Below are positions 27,723-35,581 of a stretch of 41,988 nt of DNA, piece by piece. Both the position numbers and the translations under genes were made by a program. The stretch is from Saprospiraceae bacterium (GTDB lineage: Bacteria; Bacteroidota; Bacteroidia; Chitinophagales; Saprospiraceae), in assembly GCA_020627985.1 (NCBI GenBank), contig JAHDFV010000001.1, positions 12,968 to 54,955 on the forward strand. Reading direction: 5' to 3'. Positions within the stretch are counted from its first letter, which is position 1, and each line of letters begins with the position of its first letter. The notes beneath the pieces are model-generated. The model was given only the letters and a program-made list of their open reading frames with translations, searched no databases and was not told where the DNA came from.

Positions 27723-28649
27723 TTGAAACGGTTATTAAATTTACCGCTATATCTCTGGTTAGTAATCTGTTTTTTGCTACCTTCTTTAGATATTAATGCC
27801 CAAGCAGAAAATGCGAATCCTTTTGATTTAATTCACCGTTTAGATAAAGAAGAACAAATAGCAATAACGGCTCCTGCTTATAATCCATTTGATGTTGTAC
27901 CGCCAGCAGATATTTTAGAAATAAAAAGGAAAGAAGCATTAAAAGAAAAAGCAAACTATGCTTTTGAAGTCACACGATTTGAAGGGGATAAATCTGTTAA
28001 TAAAAATAGCCTTTTATATTTAGTTATACCTTTTTTAATTTTAGTTACATTAATTGTGAGCTTATTTAGAGATAAAATTAATGTAATGATACAATCTGCT
28101 CGCTCCAATAATTTAATGAATATAGCTCATAGAGATTCTCAAGGTCGATTCCATCCTCATAACGTCTTTTTTTATGGATTAAGCATTGTTTCTTTTGCTT
28201 TATACGGCCTTCTTATGTGTATAAATAGTAATGTAAATCAAGATAATTTCATTAAAGCCCTCATTGTGGCGATCACTTTATCCTTTGCTTATCTTGTTTC
28301 AAAAATAATGTTACTTCATGGCTTGAAAAGCATTTTTCCAAATAAGAATGAATTTAGTCAATACATATTTATGGTGACGCAATACAATCATTTATTGGGT
28401 TTAGCTTTGGTGCCATTTATTATATTTTTGGCTTTTTCGACAACAAAAGTTATCGGAATTGTAAGCATAATTTCATATGTTATAATTGGGTTTTGGTGGC
28501 TTTTAAGAGCCCTGAGAAGTTTTCAAATTGGAGGTAAATTTTTGACTATTAATATATTCCGTTTTTTTGCTTATCTTTGCACCGTCGAAATAGCACCTTT
28601 AATTGTGTTATATACAACAATCAAACTTATACTGGGTTTGAACTTTTAA
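27723..28649 (+). CDS. DUF4271 integral membrane protein
   Basis: The 308-residue protein has a TTG start (27723), a signal-like N-terminal helix, a periplasmic stretch to about residue 95, and then about six hydrophobic segments (LLYLVIPFLILVTLIVSLF; FYGLSIVSFALYGLLMCI; ALIVAITLSFAYLVSKIML; LGLALVPFIIFLAF; IVSIISYVIIGFWWLL; YLCTVEIAPLIVLY). The arrangement and the adjacent hemD are what I know of DUF4271 proteins in Bacteroidota. Function is unknown; the constant association with hemD hints at a link to tetrapyrrole or envelope metabolism but is not proof. Confidence 0.82.
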   Translation: MKRLLNLPLYLWLVICFLLPSLDINAQAENANPFDLIHRLDKEEQIAITAPAYNPFDVVPPADILEIKRKEALKEKANYAFEVTRFEGDKSVNKNSLLYLVIPFLILVTLIVSLFRDKINVMIQSARSNNLMNIAHRDSQGRFHPHNVFFYGLSIVSFALYGLLMCINSNVNQDNFIKALIVAITLSFAYLVSKIMLLHGLKSIFPNKNEFSQYIFMVTQYNHLLGLALVPFIIFLAFSTTKVIGIVSIISYVIIGFWWLLRALRSFQIGGKFLTINIFRFFAYLCTVEIAPLIVLYTTIKLILGLNF

Positions 28650-28667
28650 ACAAAATTATATTACTGA

Positions 28668-29435
28668 ATGCCATCAAATCATTCAGCTGAGAAGTACAAT
28701 AAGGTTAAATCAATCTTAATATCGCAGCCTAAACCTGAAAGATCACCTTACTTTAATCTAGAAGAGAAGTGGGGATTAAAGATTGATTTTAGGCAGTTTA
28801 TTCAAGTAGAAGCTGTTACTCCAAAAGAGTTCAGAAAGGCAAGGATTAAACCGAGTGACTTTTCAGCAATAATATTCAATTCTAAGACATCTATTGATCA
28901 TTTCTTCAAATTAAATGAAGAAATGAGGGTTTCTATGTCTGCAGAAACGCGCTATTTTTGTTTGACAGAAGCGATTGCTAATTATTTACAGAAATTTATT
29001 GTTTATCGAAAACGTAAAGTAACTGTTGGTACAAGAACAATCGAAGATTTGAAGCCTGGATTAATGAAGCATAAGAAAGAAAAATTCTTATTGCCTTGTT
29101 CAAATTTAGGGGCTAAAAAAATATCTAATTTTCTTACAGAAAATGAATTCGATTGGCAAGAAGCTGTTATGCATAAAACAGTACCAAGTGATTTATCGGA
29201 TTTAAGTGATGTTACTTACGATATATTAGTATTTTTTAGTCCATTAGGAATAGATTCTCTTTATGAAAATTTTCCTGGTTTTAAACAAAATGATACTCGA
29301 CTAGCCATTTGGGGATCTTCTACTAAGGAATCTGTTGAAAAGCATGGTTTAACAACGAATATTTATGCGCCAACAGGAGAGTTTAAATCTATGACGATGG
29401 CAATTGAAAATTATTTAAATAAATCGAATAAATAA
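28668..29435 (+). CDS. hemD: Uroporphyrinogen-III synthase
   Basis: HemD cyclises hydroxymethylbilane to uroporphyrinogen III in heme synthesis. The 255-residue protein shows SILISQPKPERSPYF at the N-terminus, AIIFNSKTSIDHFF (the family's F-T/N-S-x-x-x-V/I region), an inter-domain hinge near residue 110, FLLPCSNLGAKKI, and VTYDILVFFSPLGIDSLYENF. HemD is poorly conserved in sequence, but this pattern with DUF4271 upstream is characteristic. It starts 18 bases after DUF4271 and is co-transcribed. Confidence 0.85.
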   Translation: MPSNHSAEKYNKVKSILISQPKPERSPYFNLEEKWGLKIDFRQFIQVEAVTPKEFRKARIKPSDFSAIIFNSKTSIDHFFKLNEEMRVSMSAETRYFCLTEAIANYLQKFIVYRKRKVTVGTRTIEDLKPGLMKHKKEKFLLPCSNLGAKKISNFLTENEFDWQEAVMHKTVPSDLSDLSDVTYDILVFFSPLGIDSLYENFPGFKQNDTRLAIWGSSTKESVEKHGLTTNIYAPTGEFKSMTMAIENYLNKSNK

Positions 29436-29483
29436 AAAATACCTAACATATATCTACAGAAATTTCTAGTAGAATCAATCGAA

Positions 29484-29518
29484 ACGAAAAAAAAGCCCAA
29501 GCAATTTACTTGGGCTTT
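29484..29518 (-). terminator. Terminator of panC
   Basis: AAAGCCCAAG (29492-29501) pairs with CTTGGGCTTT (29509-29518). On the minus strand a long T-run follows. It lies about 26 bases past the panC stop and may also act on hemD transcripts. Confidence 0.8.
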
Positions 29519-29544
29519 CGATTATCTATCTTTTAAATGAATTT

Positions 29545-30390
29545 TTATTTTAGTATCACATTATCGATCAATCGAATTCCTCCTAGGTGAACAACAGTAC
29601 AAGCAACAGCAGTTTTAACTTTACTGATATCTGAAATCGGTTGCAGCGTAATACCATCAGCAATTTCAAAATATTCAACTTTGAACTCTGGAATATCTAA
29701 TTGTTTTAATGCTTCTTTTTTTATTTGAGCAATAGATTTTTTACCAATCTTTGCTTTAGCATCAAACAAGGTTTTTGAGATTAATGGAGCAATAGCTCGA
29801 TCTTTTTTTGTAAGTCTCATATTCCTCGAACTCATGGCTAATCCATCTTCTTCCCGAATAGTTTCGCCCATAACCAACTTGGTTTTGGATTTTAATTTTT
29901 TGAGCAAAGCTCTTACAATAGTGAATTGTTGAAAATCTTTTTGCCCCATATACATGGCGTCGGGTTTTACGATTTCTAAAAACCGTTTTAAAACCTGGGC
30001 AACACCTGCAAAATGACCAGGACGATGTTCTCCTTCCATTACTCGTTCTAGATCTCCAAAATCAACAGCATAACTATTATCTTTATCGGGTGGGTATACA
30101 ACATCAACACTGGGTAAAAATAAAACATTACATCCTGCATCTTTTAACATTTGAGCATCCTTCTTTTCTGTTCTTGGATATTTATCCAAATCTTCAGCTA
30201 CATTAAACTGTGTAGGATTTACAAAAATGCTGCAAACGGTAATATCAGATGTTTCATTTGATTTTTTAATCAATGAGATATGTCCTGGATGCAAAGCACC
30301 CATTGTAGGAACAAAACCAATAGTTTTACCTTCTGCTCTATATCTATTTAATCGATTGTTTAAATGGTGTATTGTAGAATATGTGTACAT
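29545..30390 (-). CDS. panC: Pantothenate synthetase
   Basis: PanC condenses pantoate and beta-alanine with ATP. The 281-residue protein has PTMGALHPGHISLI (His34 and His37 form the HIGH-like ATP site), VNPTQFNVAEDLDKYPRT, MEGEHRPGHFAGVAQVLKRF, YMGQKDFQQFTIVRALL and the KMSKS-like MSSRNMRL. Length is standard. It lies 7 bases downstream of the rhodanese gene on the same strand, so both are probably co-transcribed. PanB and PanD are not in the window. Confidence 0.96.
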   Translation of the reverse strand: MYTYSTIHHLNNRLNRYRAEGKTIGFVPTMGALHPGHISLIKKSNETSDITVCSIFVNPTQFNVAEDLDKYPRTEKKDAQMLKDAGCNVLFLPSVDVVYPPDKDNSYAVDFGDLERVMEGEHRPGHFAGVAQVLKRFLEIVKPDAMYMGQKDFQQFTIVRALLKKLKSKTKLVMGETIREEDGLAMSSRNMRLTKKDRAIAPLISKTLFDAKAKIGKKSIAQIKKEALKQLDIPEFKVEYFEIADGITLQPISDISKVKTAVACTVVHLGGIRLIDNVILK

Positions 30391-30397
30391 GGTTTAC

Positions 30398-30691
30398 TTA
30401 CTTCATTTGTTCATAAATCCCATTCTTGAGATTGTAAAAATTAGCCAATTTAAAAAAAGGGCTTAATCGCTGAATAGCAATAAGACTTCTTATTCCTCTT
30501 TTACAATAAATAACAACAGGAATATCAATGTCTTCGATTTCATCTTTCCGTTTCATGATTTCTCCTAAAGGAATAAGTGTTCCTCCAATATTGAACATCT
30601 CATGTTCGATATCCTCTCGAACATCAATTAGAAAAAAGTTTTTACCATTTTCTTTCCAATTCAATAATTCTTCGTAAGAAATTTCTTTCAT
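30398..30691 (-). CDS. Single-domain rhodanese-like protein
   Basis: The 97-residue cytoplasmic protein is one rhodanese domain: LIDVREDIEHEMFNIGGTLI, PLGEI and the active-site loop YCKRGIRS with Cys63. By family it carries a persulfide and donates sulfur or moves sulfane sulfur. A TAACTTTG box places transcription start within a few bases of the ATG, so the message may be nearly leaderless. It precedes panC, though no sulfur step occurs in pantothenate synthesis. Confidence 0.88.
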   Translation of the reverse strand: MKEISYEELLNWKENGKNFFLIDVREDIEHEMFNIGGTLIPLGEIMKRKDEIEDIDIPVVIYCKRGIRSLIAIQRLSPFFKLANFYNLKNGIYEQMK

Positions 30692-30697
30692 AGGTGC

Positions 30698-30705
30698 AAA
30701 GTTAA
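30698..30705 (-). promoter_or_regulatory. -7 box for the rhodanese-panC operon
   Basis: TAACTTTG on the minus strand matches TAnnTTTG exactly and ends 6 nt before the ATG at 30691, implying a start point at or beside the start codon. Confidence 0.4.
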
Positions 30706-30727
30706 GCTTATAAAAGATGAAAAGGAA

Positions 30728-30735
30728 TATCTTTG
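30728..30735 (+). promoter_or_regulatory. -7 box upstream of parC
   Basis: TATCTTTG matches TAnnTTTG exactly, about 100 nt before the parC ATG. It is divergent from the rhodanese box. Confidence 0.35.
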
Positions 30736-30836
30736 TACAACTCTAATCAATTTTAATAAAGACTTTGGCTCTCTATTTTTGTTTAAAACAAAAAATGTTT
30801 TATTTTGAGTCGAATTTAAAATATTTGTTTCAATAA

Positions 30837-33443
30837 ATGTCAGATCAAAAAAACGACAATAATGTTACTCCAGAAAGTACAGGAGATGATAGAGTGATTA
30901 CGCTGTCAGGGATGTATGAAAATTATTTTTTAGATTATGCTTCTTATGTAATTTTAGAAAGAGCTGTTCCTCATATTAATGATGGATTAAAACCTGTTCA
31001 AAGAAGAATCCTTCATGCAATGAAGGAAATGGATGATGGACGATTTCATAAAGTAGCCAATATTATTGGGCAAACGATGCAGTATCATCCGCATGGAGAT
31101 GCAGCAATTGGGGATGCTCTGGTAAAATTAGGACAAAAGAACCTTTTAATAGATTGCCAAGGAAACTGGGGAGATAATCGAACAGGTGATGGTGCAGCAG
31201 CACCAAGATATATTGAAGCAAGACTCACCAAATTTGCTTTAGATATACTCTTTAATGCTCAAACAACAGAATGGCAATTAAGTTATGATGGTCGTAAAAA
31301 CGAACCCATAACATTGCCTGTAAAATTTCCTCTGTTGCTAGCACAAGGAGTTGAAGGAATTGCAGTAGGATTATCCACGAAGATAATGCCTCATAATTTT
31401 AATGAAATATGCAAAGCCGCTATTCAGCATTTAGAAGATAAACCTTTTAGATTATTACCCGATTTTCAAGGAGGAGGTTTAGTAGATGTTAGAGATTATA
31501 AAAGAGGTAAAAGAGGAGGAAAAATTAGAGTTCGAGCTAAAATTGAATCTCTTGATAAATCAACATTAGTCATTCGAGAATTACCTTTTGGAGTTACTAC
31601 AACCTCTTTGATTGAAAGCATAGTAAAAGCCAATGAAAAAGGCAAAATCAAAATCAAGAAAGTAATAGACAATACTGCTAAGGATGTTGAAGTAGTTATT
31701 GAATTGGCACCAGGTATTTCGCCACAGGTAGCAGAAGATGCTTTATACGCTTTTACGCGTTGTGAGGAGTCAATATCACCTAATGCCTGTGTTATTGTTG
31801 GTGAGAAGCCTTTGTTTACAGATGTCAATGAAATTCTAAGAGTTTGTACAGATCAAACAAAAGAACTCTTAAAAAGAGAGTTAGAAATTAAGGAAAGTGA
31901 ATTAATGGAAAAATGGCATTTTGCCAGCCTTGAAAAGATTTTTATTGAAAAAAGAATTTATCGAGATATTGAGGAATGTGAAACTTGGGAAGAAGTTATT
32001 GCTGCGATTTACAAAGGATTGGATAAATATGTAGTTACTCCTAGTGGGAATCCTAAGAAAACAGATAAAAGATTACGTTTAGTAAGAGATATTACAGATG
32101 AAGATATTGTTCGTTTAACTGAAATTCGGATTAAACGTATTTCTAAATACAATGTATTTAAAGCAGATGAAAAAATAGCACAACTTGAAGAAGAATTAAA
32201 ACAGGTAAGGCATGATTTAGCTCATCTTGTTGAATACACTATTGCATGGTTCCAACGGTTGCTTGAAAAATATGGTAAAGGAAGAGAACGTAAAACTAAA
32301 ATTAGTGATTTTGATGAAGTGAATAAAGTAAGTGTCATCGCTAATAATGCAAAGTTATATGCCAACCTTAAAGATGGCTTTGTAGGTATGGGGTTAAAGA
32401 AAGAGCAATTTATTGGCGAATGTTCGGATATGGATAGTGTTATTGCTTTTCGAAAAAATGGAAAATTCTCCGTAACTAAAATTTCCAATAAGACATTTAT
32501 GGGGGAGAATTTAATACATGTTGCCGTTTGGAAAAAAGGAGATGATAGAACTACTTATAATATAGTGTATCTAGATGGAAAAACTGGCAAGAGTTATGTA
32601 AAACGATTCAATGTTAAAGCCATTACTAGAGACAAAGAATATGATTTAACGAAGGGATCACCTCGTTCAAAAATTCATTATTTCTCTGCGAATCCAAATG
32701 GTGAAGCTGAAACAATATCTGTACAGCTTTCGCCAACGTCTACAGCAAGAAAAAAACAATTAGAATTTGACTTTAGTGAATTAGATATCAAAGGAAGAGG
32801 TTCCCAAGGGAATGTGTTTACAAAATACCCTGTTCGTAAAGTAAGTTTATTGGAATCAGGTAAATCTACATTGGGTGCCATTAAAGTATGGATGGATAAT
32901 GTAAGCGGTCGTTTAAATCACGATGAACGAGGGAAATTCCTAGGAGATTTTGATACAGGAGATTACATTATTGTTTTACATAAAGATGGTTCATACGAGT
33001 TGACAAATTTTGAACTAAATCAAAAATTTGACATAAAGGATATATATGATATTGGGAAACTTGATAAAAAAACAGTAGTGAGTGCTGTTCATTTTGAAGG
33101 TTCAAAAGGATGGACTATGGTTAAAAGGTTTCAAGTAGAAACACAAACCTTAGGACAAAAGTTTTCTTATATTTCAGATCATTCTAAATCTAAGTTATTA
33201 TATGCAACGCTTGATCCCGATCCAAGGATTACTTACAATATGAAGGTTGGTACTCAAAAAATGGATGGCCAAATGGAATTAAAAGATTTTATTGGAGTAA
33301 AAGGATGGAAGGCATTAGGAAATAAATTAAGTGAACAAAGATTGACGAGTATTAAACCTATTGCTAAAGAAAAAAATAAAAAAGTATCTCCTGGTGATAC
33401 CATCGATTTTGATTTAGATAAAAATCAAGGAGAATTATTTTAA
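30837..33443 (+). CDS. parC: DNA topoisomerase IV subunit A
   Basis: ParC is the DNA-cleaving subunit of topoisomerase IV, which decatenates daughter chromosomes. The 868-residue protein has LDYASYVILERAVPHINDG, LKPVQRRILHAM, QYHPHGDAAIGDALV and AAPRYIEARL with the catalytic Tyr125. A Lys/Glu-rich coiled region follows (about 430-480), then the C-terminal beta-propeller. The PRYIE context and LDKNQGELF ending favour ParC over GyrA. The quinolone-region position equivalent to GyrA Ser83 is Ala89. ParE is not adjacent, although the two are often paired. Confidence 0.9.
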   Translation: MSDQKNDNNVTPESTGDDRVITLSGMYENYFLDYASYVILERAVPHINDGLKPVQRRILHAMKEMDDGRFHKVANIIGQTMQYHPHGDAAIGDALVKLGQKNLLIDCQGNWGDNRTGDGAAAPRYIEARLTKFALDILFNAQTTEWQLSYDGRKNEPITLPVKFPLLLAQGVEGIAVGLSTKIMPHNFNEICKAAIQHLEDKPFRLLPDFQGGGLVDVRDYKRGKRGGKIRVRAKIESLDKSTLVIRELPFGVTTTSLIESIVKANEKGKIKIKKVIDNTAKDVEVVIELAPGISPQVAEDALYAFTRCEESISPNACVIVGEKPLFTDVNEILRVCTDQTKELLKRELEIKESELMEKWHFASLEKIFIEKRIYRDIEECETWEEVIAAIYKGLDKYVVTPSGNPKKTDKRLRLVRDITDEDIVRLTEIRIKRISKYNVFKADEKIAQLEEELKQVRHDLAHLVEYTIAWFQRLLEKYGKGRERKTKISDFDEVNKVSVIANNAKLYANLKDGFVGMGLKKEQFIGECSDMDSVIAFRKNGKFSVTKISNKTFMGENLIHVAVWKKGDDRTTYNIVYLDGKTGKSYVKRFNVKAITRDKEYDLTKGSPRSKIHYFSANPNGEAETISVQLSPTSTARKKQLEFDFSELDIKGRGSQGNVFTKYPVRKVSLLESGKSTLGAIKVWMDNVSGRLNHDERGKFLGDFDTGDYIIVLHKDGSYELTNFELNQKFDIKDIYDIGKLDKKTVVSAVHFEGSKGWTMVKRFQVETQTLGQKFSYISDHSKSKLLYATLDPDPRITYNMKVGTQKMDGQMELKDFIGVKGWKALGNKLSEQRLTSIKPIAKEKNKKVSPGDTIDFDLDKNQGELF

Positions 33444-33765
33444 TTCAATTTAGTCTTTGTTCATAAAAAGGATCAGAATTTTTTTCTGATCCTTTTTTTA
33501 TAATAGATTTTTATAAAATGCATTTATTTTATGTCACGCTATTTATCAACAATACGATTAATTACCAACACTTTGGATATAAATTATTTGTAATAAGACC
33601 GTAAAGAAGGTGAAAAGAAAAAATATAAATTTTCTTTAATATTAAGAAATCATTTAATGTAGTCCTTTTTTTTCTATGTTTTTTTAGTCACTTTAAGTAA
33701 TGTTTATTTATGCCTATGGCATGATTTCTGAACTTTTGGAAGGAAACAATTAAAAGTATCTAACC
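33444..33765. other. Intergenic stretch of 322 bases
   Basis: It begins with the parC terminator (33465-33499). The remaining 265 bases are very AT-rich, with only a 28-codon ATG frame at 33518 that I do not support. A promoter for the next gene must lie here but no clear TAnnTTTG was found. Confidence 0.5.
33465..33499 (+). terminator. Terminator of parC
   Basis: AAAAAGGATCAGAA (33465-33478) and TTCTGATCCTTTTT (33484-33497) form a perfect 14-bp stem with a 5-T loop and a T-run. Confidence 0.9.
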
Positions 33766-34302
33766 ATGACCAAATGTTTTAAAATTTTAATTTTTGCTTT
33801 TGTAATTCTCCTCAACCTTAACGTAAAAGCAAATACAGATAGTGATAAAATAAGATTTATTAAATCCTCCTCATTTAAATCAATTCAACAAATTGCTCAA
33901 CAAAGAAATCAACCGATATTTATTGATTTTCACGCTTATTGGTGTATCCCTTGTCGAAACATGGAAAAAGATGTTTTTCAAAACATAAAAGTAGCTGAAT
34001 TTATGAATAATAATTTTGTGAATTATAAAGTAAATATAGAGCAAGGTAACGGTCCTTTATTATCTATTGCCTTAGGTGTCGAAAAATTACCAGGGATGGT
34101 AATCATAAATCCCAACGGGGATATTATTCAAATAAAAGACTCTGCAATCGGGAAAGATAATTTTTTAAGATGGGCAAAAAAAGGATTAAATTATTTTAAA
34201 TCTAATGCCTCAAAAGAAACTATAATTGCAAAGGAATCAACTCAGGAAATAAATAAATATTGTATTCCATATGTAGAGAAAAAACATTTTTTTTTCTTCT
34301 GA
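33766..34302 (+). CDS. Secreted thioredoxin-like protein (first paralogue)
   Basis: The 178-residue protein has a signal peptide (ILIFAFVILLNLNVKAN) and one thioredoxin fold of the Thioredoxin_7/DsbD-C type: QPIFIDFHAYWCIPCRNMEK with a WCIPC active site near residues 64-68, then VNYKVNIEQGNGPLLS, and the cis-proline segment KLPGMVIINPNG. Gly follows the cis-Pro where Thr is usual. The protein should act in the periplasm as a disulfide reductant or exchange protein. It is 37-45% alike by eye to the gene at 34759. The C-terminal 40 residues have no match I recognise. Confidence 0.82.
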   Translation: MTKCFKILIFAFVILLNLNVKANTDSDKIRFIKSSSFKSIQQIAQQRNQPIFIDFHAYWCIPCRNMEKDVFQNIKVAEFMNNNFVNYKVNIEQGNGPLLSIALGVEKLPGMVIINPNGDIIQIKDSAIGKDNFLRWAKKGLNYFKSNASKETIIAKESTQEINKYCIPYVEKKHFFFF

Positions 34303-34417
34303 AATAATATGCGAAGATGTAAATGAATTATTGAATAATTAACCTTTTTCACTATAAATCCCTATTTAATTTTCTAATCTTTTTAATAAAAAAAGATTAC
34401 TCATTGTAATCTAAATT

Positions 34418-34473
34418 AAATCGCTGGTCAAGTTTGTTTTATAAAATTGATAAGCTAAATCCAGCGATTTTTT
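34418..34473 (+). terminator. Terminator-like structure, possibly for the first thioredoxin-like gene
   Basis: AAATCGCTGG (34418-34427) pairs with CCAGCGATTT (34461-34470) around a 33-nt loop, followed by T residues. The loop is long for a simple terminator. Confidence 0.45.
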
Positions 34474-34546
34474 AGATTCTTTAAAATTTAAATCAAAAAG
34501 TAGTTTAGTAGTTTTTCTTATATTTTAATCAAAACAGAATGATGTT

Positions 34547-34586
34547 CCCTATTGCAGTTTTGCCCAAATTGCAGTAGGGTTTTTTA
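34547..34586 (+). terminator. Orphan terminator with no gene before it
   Basis: CCCTATTGCA (34547-34556) pairs with TGCAGTAGGG (34570-34579) with one G-U pair, followed by seven T. The nearest upstream gene ends 245 bases earlier and another terminator-like stem intervenes, so it may end a small RNA. Confidence 0.6.
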
Positions 34587-34758
34587 TTATAAATAAAGAT
34601 AATAAGATACGGAATTAGAATATTATTATACCTGTATAAAAGATTATTATTGGAGTTAAATAGTTTAGGTTGTCACAAATTTCACTTTTTTAAAAGTAAA
34701 ACATATTATAAAATATTGGATCATGCGATTAGTAAATAACATAACTAATTACAATATT

Positions 34759-35289
34759 ATGAACCAGTATTTTAATTTAATTTCAATTGTATTCTTTTTT
34801 CTATTTGTTTTTAAAACGGATGCTTGCGCATCTAATGGTAAAGGAAAAATTAATTTTTTAAATTTTTCTTCATTTAAAGAAGTTCAAAAAATAGCGAAGA
34901 AAAAGAATAAACCCATTTTTATTGATTTTTATTCTCCTTATTGTGCTCCTTGTAAAAAAATGGATAAAGAAGTTTTTAAACAAAAGAAAGTAGTTTCTTA
35001 TATGAATAGAAATTTTATTAATTATAAAATTGACATTACAAAAGGGAATGGTCCAATATTATCGCTATTGTATGAAATAAAATATTTGCCTACAGTAATT
35101 ATTGTTATGCCAGATGGTGAAATTATAGCAAAGAAAACTTCTACCATGAATGATATTAAATTTTTAAAATGGGTGAAAAATGCTAAAACGATATTTTACG
35201 CCTATTCTTTTTTTGAAAAAATAAAAAAGAATCTCAATTTTAAACCGAAGGAATTTATATTTAAAAATGAAGAAGAGATACTTGTTTAA
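34759..35289 (+). CDS. Secreted thioredoxin-like protein (second paralogue)
   Basis: ATG 34759 gives 176 residues with a clean signal peptide (LISIVFFFLFVFKTDACAS); an in-frame ATG at 34723 adds 12 polar residues and is less likely. The fold matches the upstream paralogue: KPIFIDFYSPYCAPCKKMDK, with YCAPC instead of WCxPC, VNYKIDITKGNGPILS-like spacing and cis-Pro in YLPTVIIVMPDG. Loss of the Trp before the active-site Cys is uncommon and may alter redox potential. The two genes look like a tandem duplication. A bidirectional terminator follows. Confidence 0.8.
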   Translation: MNQYFNLISIVFFFLFVFKTDACASNGKGKINFLNFSSFKEVQKIAKKKNKPIFIDFYSPYCAPCKKMDKEVFKQKKVVSYMNRNFINYKIDITKGNGPILSLLYEIKYLPTVIIVMPDGEIIAKKTSTMNDIKFLKWVKNAKTIFYAYSFFEKIKKNLNFKPKEFIFKNEEEILV

Positions 35290-35296
35290 TCCGTAT

Positions 35297-35333
35297 AAAA
35301 AAACCTCATTAATTATTTAATGAGGTTTTTTAT
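35297..35333. terminator. Bidirectional terminator between convergent genes
   Basis: A stem of about 14 bp (35299-35312 with 35317-35330) carries an A-run before it and a T-run after it. It serves the second thioredoxin-like gene (plus) and ywbE (minus). Confidence 0.85.
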
Positions 35334-35335
35334 TA

Positions 35336-35536
35336 TTATTCTTCAAGTAAAATTTCTTTTACTCTTCCAACTTGACCATCTTCTAGTCTTACTTTTATAC
35401 CATGTGGATGTTGAGGAGATTTAGTTAATATATCTCTTACAATTCCCCAAGTTAAATGACCTGATCGTTGATCTTTTTTTAGAACAATATTAACTGCAGT
35501 TCCTTTCTTTATTTTATTTCTGATAGTACCATCCAT
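35336..35536 (-). CDS. ywbE: YwbE family protein
   Basis: The 66-residue protein fits the small YwbE family in length and throughout: IRNKIKKGTAVNIVLKKDQR, the GHLTWGIVRDILTKSPQHPH segment and GIKVRLEDGQVGRVKEIL. Two KOW/SH3-like halves suggest nucleic-acid or ribosome association, but the function is unknown. It is a cytoplasmic protein, probably its own transcription unit or the end of the unit that begins with the TonB_C gene 45 bases upstream. Confidence 0.88.
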   Translation of the reverse strand: MDGTIRNKIKKGTAVNIVLKKDQRSGHLTWGIVRDILTKSPQHPHGIKVRLEDGQVGRVKEILLEE

Positions 35537-35581
35537 TTTTGATGTAATTTATGAATTCAAAATTACAGATTTAGAATGTAT

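Larger units (their letters stand above)
34303..34758. other. Gene-free interval between the two thioredoxin-like genes
   Basis: About 450 AT-rich bases contain four hairpins: AATTATT/AATAATT (34326-34340), AGATTAC/GTAATCT (34394-34412), a 10-bp stem with a 33-nt loop and T-run (34418-34473), and a terminator-like hairpin (34547-34586). AGGTTGTCACAAAT at 34667-34680 matches 13 of 14 bases of the end of the palindromic element at 36848-37010. No credible ORF was seen. Confidence 0.5.

Noticed and set aside
33518-33604. 28-codon ATG frame after the parC terminator
   Set aside because: Too short, biased composition, no signal, no homologue I recognise.
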